Of a stretch of DNA of 64,000 nt, positions 1-17,668 are shown one piece after another (the stretch's first letter is position 1; every line of letters starts with the position of its first letter). The translations under genes were made by a program, and so were the position numbers. Under the pieces are notes generated by a model, which was given only the letters and a program-made list of their open reading frames with translations, made no database searches and was not told where the DNA came from. This stretch comes from Branchiostoma lanceolatum (lineage: Eukaryota; Chordata; Leptocardii; Amphioxiformes; Branchiostomatidae): assembly GCF_035083965.1 (NCBI RefSeq), contig NC_089730.1:17033242-17097241 (forward strand), written 5' to 3'.

Positions 1-37
1 AAGTAAGCCCCACTACAGTCGACGCGGCTTACTCGAT

Positions 38-110
38 TACTGTAATTGTATTTAGGTTCGCGGTTGTTTAATGTTCGCGGTTTTCTTTATCTCTTTATAT
101 CTTATCCCTC
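38..110. repeat. Fragment of TACTGTAAAT-type MITE
   Basis: The stretch opens with TACTGTAATTG and carries GTTCGCGGTT motifs typical of the small DNA transposon family seen whole at 12262 and 43425. No matching right end could be placed, so the boundary on the right is arbitrary. Confidence 0.35.
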
Positions 111-419
111 ACCCCGTTGAATATGGAACAATCCCTTTGAGCGCCCTTTCCGAGATAACCTTGACCTCGCTTACCTTGCTTTTCCGTGAAGGTAGCCTCG
201 TCCTTACATTGTCCATGAAACTGTGTCGCACCAGTGCGTACCAACATGCCAGTGGGTGCTTGTCTTGTTTCTCTGAACACAGCGCTCTCTCCAAAAAATA
301 AACGCATGAACAACGGCACTGAAGGCTAGCAAAGGACGATCCTAGGAGGAATGCAAAGAAGACCTCGCTCCCCCTCCCTCTCTCTCTGACTCTCTCTCTC
401 CTTGTCCCGGAGTGACCTC
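111..419. other. No gene recognised
   Basis: Several short open frames overlap here on both strands but none resembles a known protein or has splice support. A pyrimidine-rich CTCTCT tract occupies about 366-402. Confidence 0.4.
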
Positions 420-624
420 TTTGAGGGTCTGCATGCACCTTTTCCGTATCATAGGCAGCCTTGATTTCCCACAATTCGCAGGGAAAGGCGTCTTTGTCAC
501 GTAATTTGTAGCGAGGCGACCAAATGTTGAGTAATTGCATTCCTTGATTTTAGCGTAATACGCAATGGGGTTCTCCTGAATTCAGCGCAAGGCGTTACGG
601 GCCCCCCATGTAGACTCTCCTCTT
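420..624. mobile_element. MITE, GAGGGTCTGCATG family, copy 1
   Basis: A 0.2-kb element begins near TGAGGGTCTGCATG and ends near CATGTAGACTCTCC, which are imperfect inverted repeats. Its interior (GCGAGGCGACCAAAT, TTGATTTTAGCG, GCGTTACGG) matches the copy at 26378-26583 inside TMCO1. It is a non-autonomous DNA transposon of unassigned superfamily, with no coding capacity seen. Confidence 0.6.
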
Positions 625-1659
625 GGGCTCGATGCCAAATCCAAGGATCCTGGTTCAACCAGTTGAGACCAATCACAAACAACATTCATATCAAATAACC
701 TCGTCATTTCAAACTCAAACCTTTGTTTTGTCGACCCCTTGTCTTGCTGTTTGTAATGTTGCTTCCGTTCCTTACGTAACGTTGTATCATGGCAAGGACA
801 TTATATTGGGGACAGGGTCTTTCTCTGAAATAAATTCAACCATTCAACATGACGCATTCTCATGGGTTGTGTACTGGAATCAGACTGAAAGAAAAGTTGA
901 CTGCTCTGTCTTTTAGTCAAGTATTTCTACTGATGACTCAGTGTATTCCAACACTTGCCTTTCTCTAGATGCCTAATGATTTATTTCAAATAATTAACGG
1001 TGGCAGCCACTTTTGCGTAATCAACGAAAACGCGGCTGGGATCGCCGATATGCGATCGGCTATACTCAGTCAATGGAGAAAAGTATAAACATATATCATA
1101 TGATTTCATATTTGCTAAAAACTACTTCAGGAGATATAGCATATGGAGGACAAGTCAAACTGAATCGTATATTTATGGTTACTGTAATAACAATGCATTA
1201 GTCGCTTTGTACGTGTACGTTTACTTCCGTAGTGCCAACGTTGCATAGGAGGGCACAGTGTGATGTGTACTCTCCTTTCCACTAGAAGCTGCGACCATGC
1301 TGCGACCGCTGTGCGACCAAAGATCTGCCAGACTGTTCAACGAATTGCATGGATAAAGAACTAATTTGACGCTCTGTGTGTTTTGTTGTCTTTTAAACCG
1401 TGTTTTTACATCTTGCAACATATTCTAATTATGAAATAAACCGGGTAACAGAAATTCAAATTTGGTCTCTGTACGGTCGCTCAGCGATCACCGTCTCAGG
1501 TGGAAAAGAGGCCTCACTAGGTTTAAACCGTCTACAGTCGATCCTTAAAGTTGTAATTACTAACATTAATAGGGCGAGGACAAACTTTCTTGTCTTTTTT
1601 CTATTTACACGTCGATAGTCCTCAACTGTGCGTTACATCGACTTTATTCTTCGTCAGCA
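625..1659. other. Downstream flank of the LRAT-like gene, no gene seen
   Basis: The open frame at 623-916 has no recognisable similarity and no splice support. This region probably holds part of the 3' untranslated and flanking DNA of the minus-strand gene that ends at 1660. Confidence 0.35.
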
Positions 1660-2622
1660 TCACCTCCGTCCGAAGAACATACTGAGTAGGAACCCTATGA
1701 TGAGACCACCTGTCACCCCGCCTACCGCGGCCACGGCGTTGTTAGCCTACAAAGGAGAGACGAAAAAATATATGTTTTTATTTTCATACAACCAGGAAGT
1801 GTTATCCAAGTCCAAGAACTTGACATGAACGTTTACGTAGATATATTTTTTCATAGACTTAAATGTGTTTTCCAGTAGACCTGAAATGATTAATCGAAAT
1901 CCTGGATGGTACGAAGTGCTAGGCTTCAGATGGTAACCTCATATAGCCAGACATAGGTGTGGGAAAGTCATCAGCTTTTTAATTGAAAGCGCCCACCTGT
2001 CCCACTTTCGACCTATTTATCGATTTTGCAATTATATTATACTTCAGCGAATGTCAGAAGCCACACACAAACACATGTTCTGAATTCTTTATCAATATTC
2101 CATGCTTCAAACCTGTATATGTATAATTTTATAATGTAAAAGTACGATGGTCCATGACATCATCACCTGATCACTGAATCCTCCCGACCGTCCATAGCGG
2201 GAGGCTGTGACGAAATGTTCGCAGTTCCTCCCGACGACGTCATAGCTCATCTCCTCCCCCACACACGACACCGCCATGGCCACGATCTCATCCGGCTCTA
2301 ACGGCTCGTGCTTGTTGTCCCACTTATTGTTTACCCTGCACCGATCATTCCCCGCGACATCCCTGAGATGTTGACGGCGCACCAGCGCTGTCTCCCCGAG
2401 GACGCTGGCGGAGGAAGCCGATGAACTGACGCTGGGTTTGGAGTCGGGTTTAGTGTTGTCCTCTAACCCGGTGAGGTGGACCACGTCTCCCTGGCCGATG
2501 TAGACGCACCAGTGGTAGTACGTCTTTCGGTCGATCTCGATCAAATCTCCGCGTTCGCAGTGCTCGATGAGCTGGTACCAAAACATCCACCGCCCTCCCA
2601 TGATGGTGACCTGTAATGCCAC
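1660..2622 (-). CDS. LRAT-domain protein, PLAAT/HRASLS-like
   Basis: Two coding exons are visible on the minus strand: 2167-2622 (152 codons from the first ATG) and 1660-1746 (28 codons and stop), joined at CAG/GTGATG and TTTGTAG/GCT with phase kept at 0. The predicted protein is 180 residues, close to PLAAT size (about 160-170). It has the LRAT-family layout: ERGDLIEIDR, then YYHWCVYIGQGDVVHL with the catalytic-type His, a Ser-rich loop, and GRNCEHFVT with the catalytic Cys. The second exon gives a glycine-rich hydrophobic tail (VGGVTGGLIIGFLLSMFF) ending in GRR, matching the C-terminal membrane anchor of PLAAT enzymes. Family members act as membrane phospholipases or N-acyltransferases. An in-frame Met at residue 8 is an alternative start. 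Orthology to one human paralogue cannot be decided by eye. Confidence 0.85.
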
Positions 2623-3870
2623 TGACCTACGTATGGGGGGCGCTGCCGTGACGTACTAGTAATAAGGCACGATCGATTTTATGTGCTCGCTTCAGAGATA
2701 TTTCAAATTGAAAAAAAAATTGCGTTTCCTATATCTTCAATTTGATTCTTTCGAATCGAACTTGTTCGAATGTTACCGATTTATTGACGTGTAATTTGAT
2801 CATCCGACTGACAATGACGGTTAGACATGGTTGCTTAATACTACTACCGGGTCATCATGCATATGTATGTAAGGGCATGCATATATGGAGCAAGCATTCG
2901 TTAACTCTCTCAAATACGCAAATGACGGGACCACTTTGCTACGAACTACGGGAATAAAAAATATTGTAGTCAACCAATATATATATTACTTCTACCAAGA
3001 ATGGCATGTACGTACTAAGGATCTAGGAAAAAAGACAATCACCAGTTTCACCACACACACGAAGATCAAGTAATCAAAGGAGCAGAAAACCCCTGTAAAT
3101 ATTTATTTTACTGTTTAATGCAACAATGGAACTTAGAATATTGACATCTATGTATTTACAACAAAGGCAATTTGCAAAGGTCTCAAAGCTGAAGGCTTTT
3201 ATAAGGTTGTTTGGTACACAAATAGAAACCATAGAAGAAAGTAACTGGTGTTCGGATTTTGGAATGATTATTACATATCTAGGTCCCTAAATACTTCCTT
3301 ACATATTTCATTTAATCACTAACAAAAGCTGTGACTAAGGTAGCACACAAATGACATAGTTTTTGTTTTACAGAGAAAGAAGACAAGAACTGGGCGTAGT
3401 TTGTGGGTTATTAAGCTTTGAGTCGATAGTAAGACCGTGCTTATAGTCACATACACTGTTGGCCTGGTAGCAGCCCATCGTCATTTTCCCGAAATCTCTT
3501 CGGTACAGAGAGTGTTGTCCGTCCGTCGAGGTCTATTAGCGCACCCCAGGGAATTTTCGCGGGACAAGATTCAGTTCCCTAGCTCAAGATCAGGCTACGC
3601 TATAATCAAAAAGACTAGCGGTAAGAAAACACAGCCAATGCTTCAAGGGCCCTTGACATTAAATCGCCGCAAATATTTCCCTTTTCACAGTAGAACTAAC
3701 GCTAACAGTCAGAAAACTGACTTGGTTCACAGAATATATACAACCATAGTATAGATACAGGGTTTGATTTTACTATACAACATGAGTCATGACATACATA
3801 GCCTTCACAATGACAGTGAAAGTAAATTATCACATATCAATTACAACTCGTAAAAGTGAAAGTTCTTTGT
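2623..3870. other. Intergenic, with TMEM203 3' flank
   Basis: The left part is upstream of the LRAT-like gene. The right part lies downstream of TMEM203 (minus strand), where a TTTATT on the plus strand near 3105 could serve as its poly(A) signal. Open frames such as 3437-3754 show no recognisable domain. Confidence 0.4.
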
Positions 3871-4278
3871 TCAGTTCCCGACTTGGCAGGCTCTTATCAT
3901 CAACACCTGAAGGAGGATGAACACAGGCGACATGATCATGGCGAAGGTAAGATTGTTCTGATCCTCAAGTTTCTGACACAGCAGCATCTTAAAGGCGAAG
4001 AGGAGCACCAAGACGACCGCGCTCCAAGCCGTGCGGATTCCGGCGGTTCTCAGATCGCCTTCAAGATTTAGTCTCAAGAAGACGATGGAGGAGAAGTAGG
4101 CGTGGAGACCGTCGCTGGCGAAGAGGGGGATGAAGACGGTCCACCAGGTGGTCGAGAGAACGTCTTCGAGTTTCAAGGCGAGGAGGACGCTGAAGACGAG
4201 GAGGGACACGACGTGCAGCCACAGCTCGAATGCGGAGAGGCCGATCCACTGGATGATCTCCTTCAGGGAGAACAGCAT
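3871..4278 (-). CDS. TMEM203: Transmembrane protein 203
   Basis: A single-exon frame encodes 135 residues; the human protein is 136. The start MLFSLKEIIQWIG aligns with the human MLFSLRELVQWLG, so I use the ATG at 4278 although the frame stays open 36 codons further upstream. Other conserved blocks are LLVFSVLLALK, WWTVFIPLFASDGL, MLLCQKLEDQ and SPVFILLQVLMIRAC. Four hydrophobic segments can be counted. The family is an ER multipass protein linked to calcium handling. It is intronless, as in vertebrates, and lies head to head with NDOR1. Confidence 0.96.
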   Translation of the reverse strand: MLFSLKEIIQWIGLSAFELWLHVVSLLVFSVLLALKLEDVLSTTWWTVFIPLFASDGLHAYFSSIVFLRLNLEGDLRTAGIRTAWSAVVLVLLFAFKMLLCQKLEDQNNLTFAMIMSPVFILLQVLMIRACQVGN

Positions 4279-5540
4279 GGCTCTTGGCGAGTGTCTCACG
4301 GCGACGAAACGCTGCAGCGGCTCAATGGCTCCGCTAGGGGTCCTATCCAGGAGTTTAAGACGAAGGTAATGTCTTAGGTTCTTCAAAGAAAAGCCATTTC
4401 CTTGAGTGGTGTTTCAAGCGGTAACATGAAACGGACTTCGTCGTTTGCGCACTGGTAGATGCATCATCATCAGAATGATGTTCAATGTTTCTCCGCGAAA
4501 AACGGACTCAAATTGTACCTTGGGCTAACCTAGAACCACAAGAAGCTTTCAAAGTCCTTTCATGTGTATGGATCTCGTTTTACAGTCTCCTGGCACCTTT
4601 TATCCAACGTTGTTTCAGGGAAAAATGTTCGTCACCGTTGCAAATCCCGAAGAATGGCGGAAGTGATTTGTACGAGAGAGCAAAGGTCAATGGAATATAC
4701 GATTTGTCTGTAGAGGGTGAAATTATTTCTTTTTCGGATGATTGTTGTGAGTTTTTTCAAAATACATAAATGATGATGTGAAATATCACTACTTATCTTT
4801 ATTTTCAAACGCAATAGAACTAATTCTTTAATTTTGATGTATATAAATGTTGTATTCAAAGTACGATTTTATTTCCTACTTTCAAATGGCATATTCCGGC
4901 ATAGGTCATGACCGGTCACTGAGGCAATCCACATTTGTGAAAGTCCGGAGCAGATATAGGTATGATATTGTTTATTTCCTGTCGTTTATAAACGTCAGGT
5001 TATATTACAGAGTCGTATTAGACCCTGGTTAACTGTTGTAGTCTTATCAAATTGCTATTGTGTGTCTGGAATTTAGATTACTGAGCCATATGGTTAAAAT
5101 TTACATGTTATATAACACATGTTATATTTCATTTATTTTCGCTGGGACTTGATTTCGCGGTAGAAGTAGAAGGGGAAAGGAGGTTTTTGTGTCAGAAGTT
5201 CCCAGTTGAAATAATTCTACAGTACAGTAGAAATACTTTTGATAGTTTTGACATATGTTCGTTAATTTGCAGTAAGACGTCACCACAAAGATATAAGTTA
5301 TAACTACAAACATTAGAAGATTAACAGTACATTGTATCGCAGTTGGTAACGTTGGATTTAGCTTGATTATTATAGTTACCACTACTTTCCAGTATCTTTA
5401 CAAAGAAGTCAAACGGTTGTTTGAAAATTTCAGATATTATCGTTCATATACTTACATGACTCATGAATTATCTTATGATATCTAATTGATTGATTGATTG
5501 TATACGTAGGAGTGTTGGTGTTGACCAGTCCTCTGTCACC
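4279..5540. promoter_or_regulatory. Divergent promoter region of TMEM203 and NDOR1
   Basis: The two start codons are 1262 bp apart and point away from each other, so this stretch must hold both promoters and 5' untranslated regions. No TATA box or CpG-rich core was obvious. Around 5130-5200 there is material resembling the TTCGCGGT MITE family. Exact transcription starts cannot be placed. Confidence 0.6.
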
Positions 5541-12757
<7,217 letters not shown>

Positions 12758-13468
12758 CACCCCCTCCCCAACAAAACTTTTGAACAGTTGTAGAAAATGT
12801 TGTAGACTAGGCCGGCACACCTAAAGCATAACATCAGATACAGTTACATGTACAGGTACAGGTACAGAGGTTTAGGTACATGTTGAACCTATGCCTGAAC
12901 AATTTGAAAAAAGGAACCCGTGGTCTTCAATGATGACAGAAACATGAAAAAAGAGTTAAAGAATGTTTATTTTGGGTATCTTATGCAGAGAAGACCATGG
13001 TTTTGAGGGGATCTCAAATCAAAGATGGTGCTGATTTCAACTCTCATAAAATGTTTCGACTTTTTCCAGTACCATATCTTCATATCTGTGGTAGAAATAA
13101 CATCATGATGTTGTTAGTAACAAAATAAAACAAAACGTTGTATACTTAAGTCTATTTGCTGACAGGTACAATACCTGAACATTGATGTTTTAGTATTTTA
13201 AGCCTGTACGTAAACAATTTCCGTGGTATTGTATAGGTATTGGGTACCAGTTGGGTACCTATCGTAGACTATTGTTTGTATTTTGTACAATGGAAAGAAT
13301 ATTACTTACTCACAATATAGTTGCTAAGCTCAACAATGGGCAGATTTTAGATGGCTATGATACACGGAAAAATGTGGCCAATATGGCTGCAGGAGTAGAC
13401 ACTAAATGTCCAATGTACTACATGTCTACTTGTTTTGTCTACCTGTAACTGGTCAGAATATATGATAC

Positions 13469-13474
13469 AATAAA
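13469..13474 (+). terminator. Candidate NDOR1 poly(A) signal
   Basis: AATAAA lies about 710 nt after the NDOR1 stop codon, before the minisatellite. An earlier AAAATAAAAC near 13123 is an alternative. Confidence 0.4.
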
Positions 13475-13940
13475 CAATTGATTACAGTTTAGTACCTTCT
13501 ACCAAGTAAAACGTGATACTTGTAGCAGACTATATATGTACTCACTAATCACAAAATCAATGTATATTTCAACATTACTGCATTTTACCTTTAAAATCAC
13601 CAGATACAACAAGATTTTTAGCTTAGAATACGGTAAGTTATGTTGTTAAAGATAACAGTAGCAATAGTCTATATAGAATGTAGACAACATTGACTGAAAA
13701 TATGCTTTCCTGCCATCATCAACTTTACTTCAAGATACCTCCAGATTGCATGGTAAATTTACACTGTTTAGAAGTGCCGTGGTGTCTCCGTAGATAGTTT
13801 TCTTTAGCATGTAATGACTGTTCAAGGTAGCCTATTGCTTTGTCCAGATCTCCAACTTCCGCCAAGACTTTCCCAAATAATGACATAACATGGCAATGTC
13901 ACCCCAACCAATCGAATCACGTGAATCGCATTGAAACTGT

Positions 13941-14425
13941 GTGTGGATGGTGTTCAGCACCAAGGGCAGGTCTGTTTGTGCGAGGATGGTGTTCAGCACC
14001 AAGGGCAGGTCTGTTTGTGCGAGGCTGGTGTTCAGCACCAGGGACAAGTCTGTGTGTATGGTGTTCAACTTCAGTACCAAAGGCAAGTCTGGCTGTGTGT
14101 GGATGGTGTTCAGCACCAAGGGCAGGTCTGTTTGTGCGAGGATGGTGTTCAGCACCAGGGACAAGTCTGTGTGTATGGTGTTCAACTTCAGTACCAAAGG
14201 CAAGTCTGGCTGTGTGTGGATGGTGTTCAGCACCAAGGGCAGATCTGTTTGTGCGAGGATGGTGTCCAGCAGCTAGGGCAGGTCTGTTTGTGCGAGGATG
14301 GTGCTCAGCACCAGGGACAAGTCAGTGTGTAACTTCAGCACCAAGGGCAGGTCTGTTTGTATGTGCATGTTGTTCTGCACTAGGGACAGACGTGCTAGTG
14401 TGTGGATTCAGCACCAGGGACAGGT
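13941..14425. repeat. 39-bp minisatellite with higher-order structure
   Basis: The basic unit is about 39 bp and centres on GATGGTGTTCAGCACCAAGG followed by CAGGTCTGTTTGTGC. A longer block of about 125 bp containing GTATGGTGTTCAACTTCAGT is itself duplicated. The core GGTGTTCAGCACC is a short hairpin. Because 39 is a multiple of three, long open frames appear in all plus frames; I do not regard them as coding. Confidence 0.85.
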
Positions 14426-15799
14426 CTGTTTAGGATGATATTTATTTACATACAGTGCTGAAATAAAATAAAAACTACTATAAAAATCATGGAGAACAAA
14501 ATAATGATCAAGGCAATGTCATACATAACTTTTTATTAGAAGCTTTATCATGTGTAACAATGCTAAATAAATTCTTTACATGCAAACATCAAATATCTCA
14601 CATTCAGAGCAATTGTATTTAATTAATTGGCAAGACATTTATAAAGGTTGAACAATACCTGGCATGGTATGATACGGGTATATCCGTAGAGATTGGAAAG
14701 TATTGCATCTGTCATTAGATACAAAGGCACTGGATTACACTTACGTTTTAATAGTGCAGTTGTATTAGGAAGCGAAGAAACTGCTGGAATGCCCTTGGCG
14801 GTAAACAGTTCAGTTTTAACTTGACAGCAGTTCTACAGTTACAGCACGTTGCAACAGACCAAAACGGCTCAAACTGTGCTCACAGAAAGAAATTCTGCCA
14901 CAACTAGTATTTAGATATATAACGTTATGCCTTTTTTATGGGCAATTTACCATGTAACAGGAATACATACACTGGTGACTATGTGCAATACCTGACTAAC
15001 AATATTGTTTATTACATGGTAGTACAATGTACTTAGTTTAATTGTAATAAGATAAATTCACTTGGTCAACATAAACTTTAAGATTAAAGCAGTTTTAAAA
15101 TATGGTTAGATTCTTACTTCATATATTTTTGGCAGAAAATATTATACAGTTTCAACAGTGGAAGTACATCAGTTATTACAGTAAAGGTTTTCAACAAATG
15201 ATCCACATTTCTTAGCTCTTAATCACATCCCAGTCTCAAGAAATACTCTCAAAAATCCTCTTTTCTTAAACCAAATTCCATAGTTTCCATATGAACTACT
15301 ATATATACAAAGCTACTTTCACCCTTCAAAGGTGTTCTGATGTCATTGCCTTGTATGCCTTTTCAGCGCTCTGATAGATAAACTTTTTTCTCAAAAATAT
15401 AAACTTACACTAACTAAATCACATAAGTACAGCTACCATTGAATATCTGTAGGATGAATTCTCCATTCATGGATTTAAAAGCGGTGTACTTTGGACTACA
15501 TGAGTAGTATGAGCTATAAGTATAACGTATTTCCACATACAAAACCAGTGAAGACATCATGCAATGTCCAAGTCACAATGGTTTAACAATGTATAAGTGA
15601 TACATTGTTTGAAGAAAACAACATTATCTAAAGATCGATATATCAAAACTACTAAGTAGAGAGTTCTGGGGTTTAGGTGGAATTCTTGGGACAACTTTTT
15701 TTCATTGCAAGGAGTGTACTGGAAAGCTGCTCTTCTTTGTGTTACGTTACTTGTCAATAAAAAGAAAAATAAGCTGCTCTTTCTCAAAGCTTATTGAAT
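14426..15799. other. AT-rich intergenic stretch, no gene recognised
   Basis: No frame with recognisable similarity or splice support was seen on either strand. Confidence 0.4.
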
Positions 15800-16468
15800 A
15801 TAGACCTTTTCATGGATCCCATTGCATGCTGGGAGAAGTAGGGCATTATGGGTAGGTCAGGGGCCAAACAACAGCATTACCATGACATGCAGTGCATGCA
15901 AACTGTGCTTACTCTGTTGTCATGGTAATGATTTCATTTGCTAGATAGTGCCCTGCATCTGCCAGCAGGCCAAAGTTCACCATTACAGTCATGCGCAGAG
16001 GGTCCATTTTAATGCCAGACAGAAACCGCATGCATATGCTATTTAAAAGTAGCTGTAGGAGGCCTCTTTGTTGGAAATGTTGGTGTTTTTGAGCTGGAAT
16101 TGACAGGTAAGGGTTGTGGCTATTTTATTTAGTTAGAAAAAACAGGGTTTTAGCCGTGTTTGAAGTGTCCGGTACACTTTGAAATAGGTGTAGTTTGGAT
16201 GTGATCAGGTGTTGTGAAGGGGGGTCAAAGGTCATCTCGCCATGTTTTGATACAATTTCACCACTTTGCGCCGGTGGAAAATCGGCGAAACTCAGTAGAT
16301 TGACACTTTAGAGGTCAGACTACGCTGCCAATGTGACTTTTCTATGACCTAAACTTCAGGTAGGTGACTTTTAACAGCCTTTTTCTTATATGTTCATCAT
16401 TGAAGTCTATGGGCGAGTGAAATGCTGTTCTTTACCCAGCATGCAATGGGTTCTGTGAAAAGGTCTAT
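15800..16468. mobile_element. Non-autonomous DNA transposon, 0.67 kb
   Basis: Inverted termini of about 35 bp: ATAGACCTTTTCATGG then CCCATTGCATGCTGGG on the left, and CCAGCATGCAATGGG then GTGAAAAGGTCTAT on the right. TA at both ends suggests a TA target. There is no transposase frame. A partial relative with CAGCATGCAATAGGATCTGT lies at 27470-27600. Confidence 0.7.
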
Positions 16469-17224
16469 TGGGGGAAAGCAGCTGCTTTGGAGCTCAAGCC
16501 AACTACTGTTGGTTCTACCAATCCATCACACTATAGAGACACCCTGTGGCTTTTAACTGTATCTTATAACTTATGTTTACCATTGGCACCATTTTCACAG
16601 GATAGTTTCCCAAGCCTAACAAAATTCTTTTAATATACATCTATGCACTTTGGAAAGAACGGCTACTAGGTAAGACAAACATTACATTCAATAACTGTCA
16701 GTAGGTCTACCGTAACAGAAAAATAACATTTCCGCTTCTGGTCCTCCATCTCTGATAGGCGATGGCCTAAAATGTCTTGCGGAAGACATTTTAGACGCAC
16801 CAAGAACGTAATACGTATACGCCAGACTCCAAGTCTGGCCGGTAACTTGGTTTCATCAATCAATGGTTGGTGGTAAAATCAACTCAGAATGTATAATGCA
16901 TCTCTTTCTTTCCAGACACGATCAACTATAAACCAATATACGAGATATCATCCTTATATCTGTGAACACGTCCATATATGCGTACGTTCATGGTGACATA
17001 CTTCTGAAGTGACGAAATTAAGGTGACGTTCAAAAGCAAAGGGAACAGATACCACAGCTTTAACAATGTCAAGCCTATGTACACCACCAGTACATCGAGA
17101 TTCCATGCAGAGCTAAATTTCCTGCAGTGTTTGCTAAAATGGCACATTTACATTTTGTAGTTTGTACCATTCTGTTATTTCCTGTGTAACAAATGGTAGA
17201 GCCAACCCTGGACCTCAGTCAACA
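16469..17224. other. Intergenic, no gene recognised
   Basis: A short perfect hairpin (CTAAAATGTCTT and AAGACATTTTAG, about 16767-16794) is present. No supported gene was found. Confidence 0.35.
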
Positions 17225-17655
17225 ATCTTACACACAGATCAATGCACAACAAAAATATATCATACAAAATGATCCATTCCTGAAGAAGACTTTCTTTCCT
17301 TAAAAGCTGCTGTGTAGTAAAACTCTTTGACAGTCTTACAAAGTGATCAATGCATGAAAAAAAGATATCATACAAAATGATCCACTCCTGAAGAAACCTT
17401 TCCTTTCCTTGTAAGCTGTTGTGTAGTGAAACTCTTTGACAGTCTGACAAAGTGATCAATGCATGAAAAAAAATCATACAAAACGATCCACTCCTATAGA
17501 AACCTGTCCTTCCCTCGTCAGTGGTTGTGTAGTGAAACTCTTTGACAGTCTGATAAAGTGATCAATGTATGAAAAGAAATATATCATACAAAATGATCCA
17601 CTCCTGTAGAAACCTGTCCTTCCCTTGTCAGCTGTTGTGTAGTGAAATGTTTTGA
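17225..17655. repeat. Four tandem units of about 108 bp
   Basis: GATCAATGCA-like anchors recur at about 17237, 17345, 17453 and 17560, each followed by ATCATACAAAATGATCCA and ending with GTGTAGTGAAACTCTTTGAC. Units differ by substitutions and small gaps. The array directly follows the UCK stop codon on the minus strand, so it probably lies in the UCK 3' untranslated region. Confidence 0.8.
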
Positions 17656-17668
17656 GGACTGGTCCTGC

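Noticed and set aside
623-916. 97-codon plus frame near the left edge
   Set aside because: No recognisable domain, no splice context and low-complexity codon pattern; not supported as a gene.
3437-3754. 105-codon plus frame between the LRAT-like gene and TMEM203
   Set aside because: No similarity, and it lies in the likely 3' flank of TMEM203.
4102-4377. Open frames antisense to TMEM203
   Set aside because: Shadows of a well-supported conserved coding frame on the other strand.
13840-14433. Long open frames of 111-197 codons in three plus frames and one minus frame
   Set aside because: They result from a 39-bp tandem repeat without stops; repeated Cys-Trp-Cys patterns are repeat artefacts.
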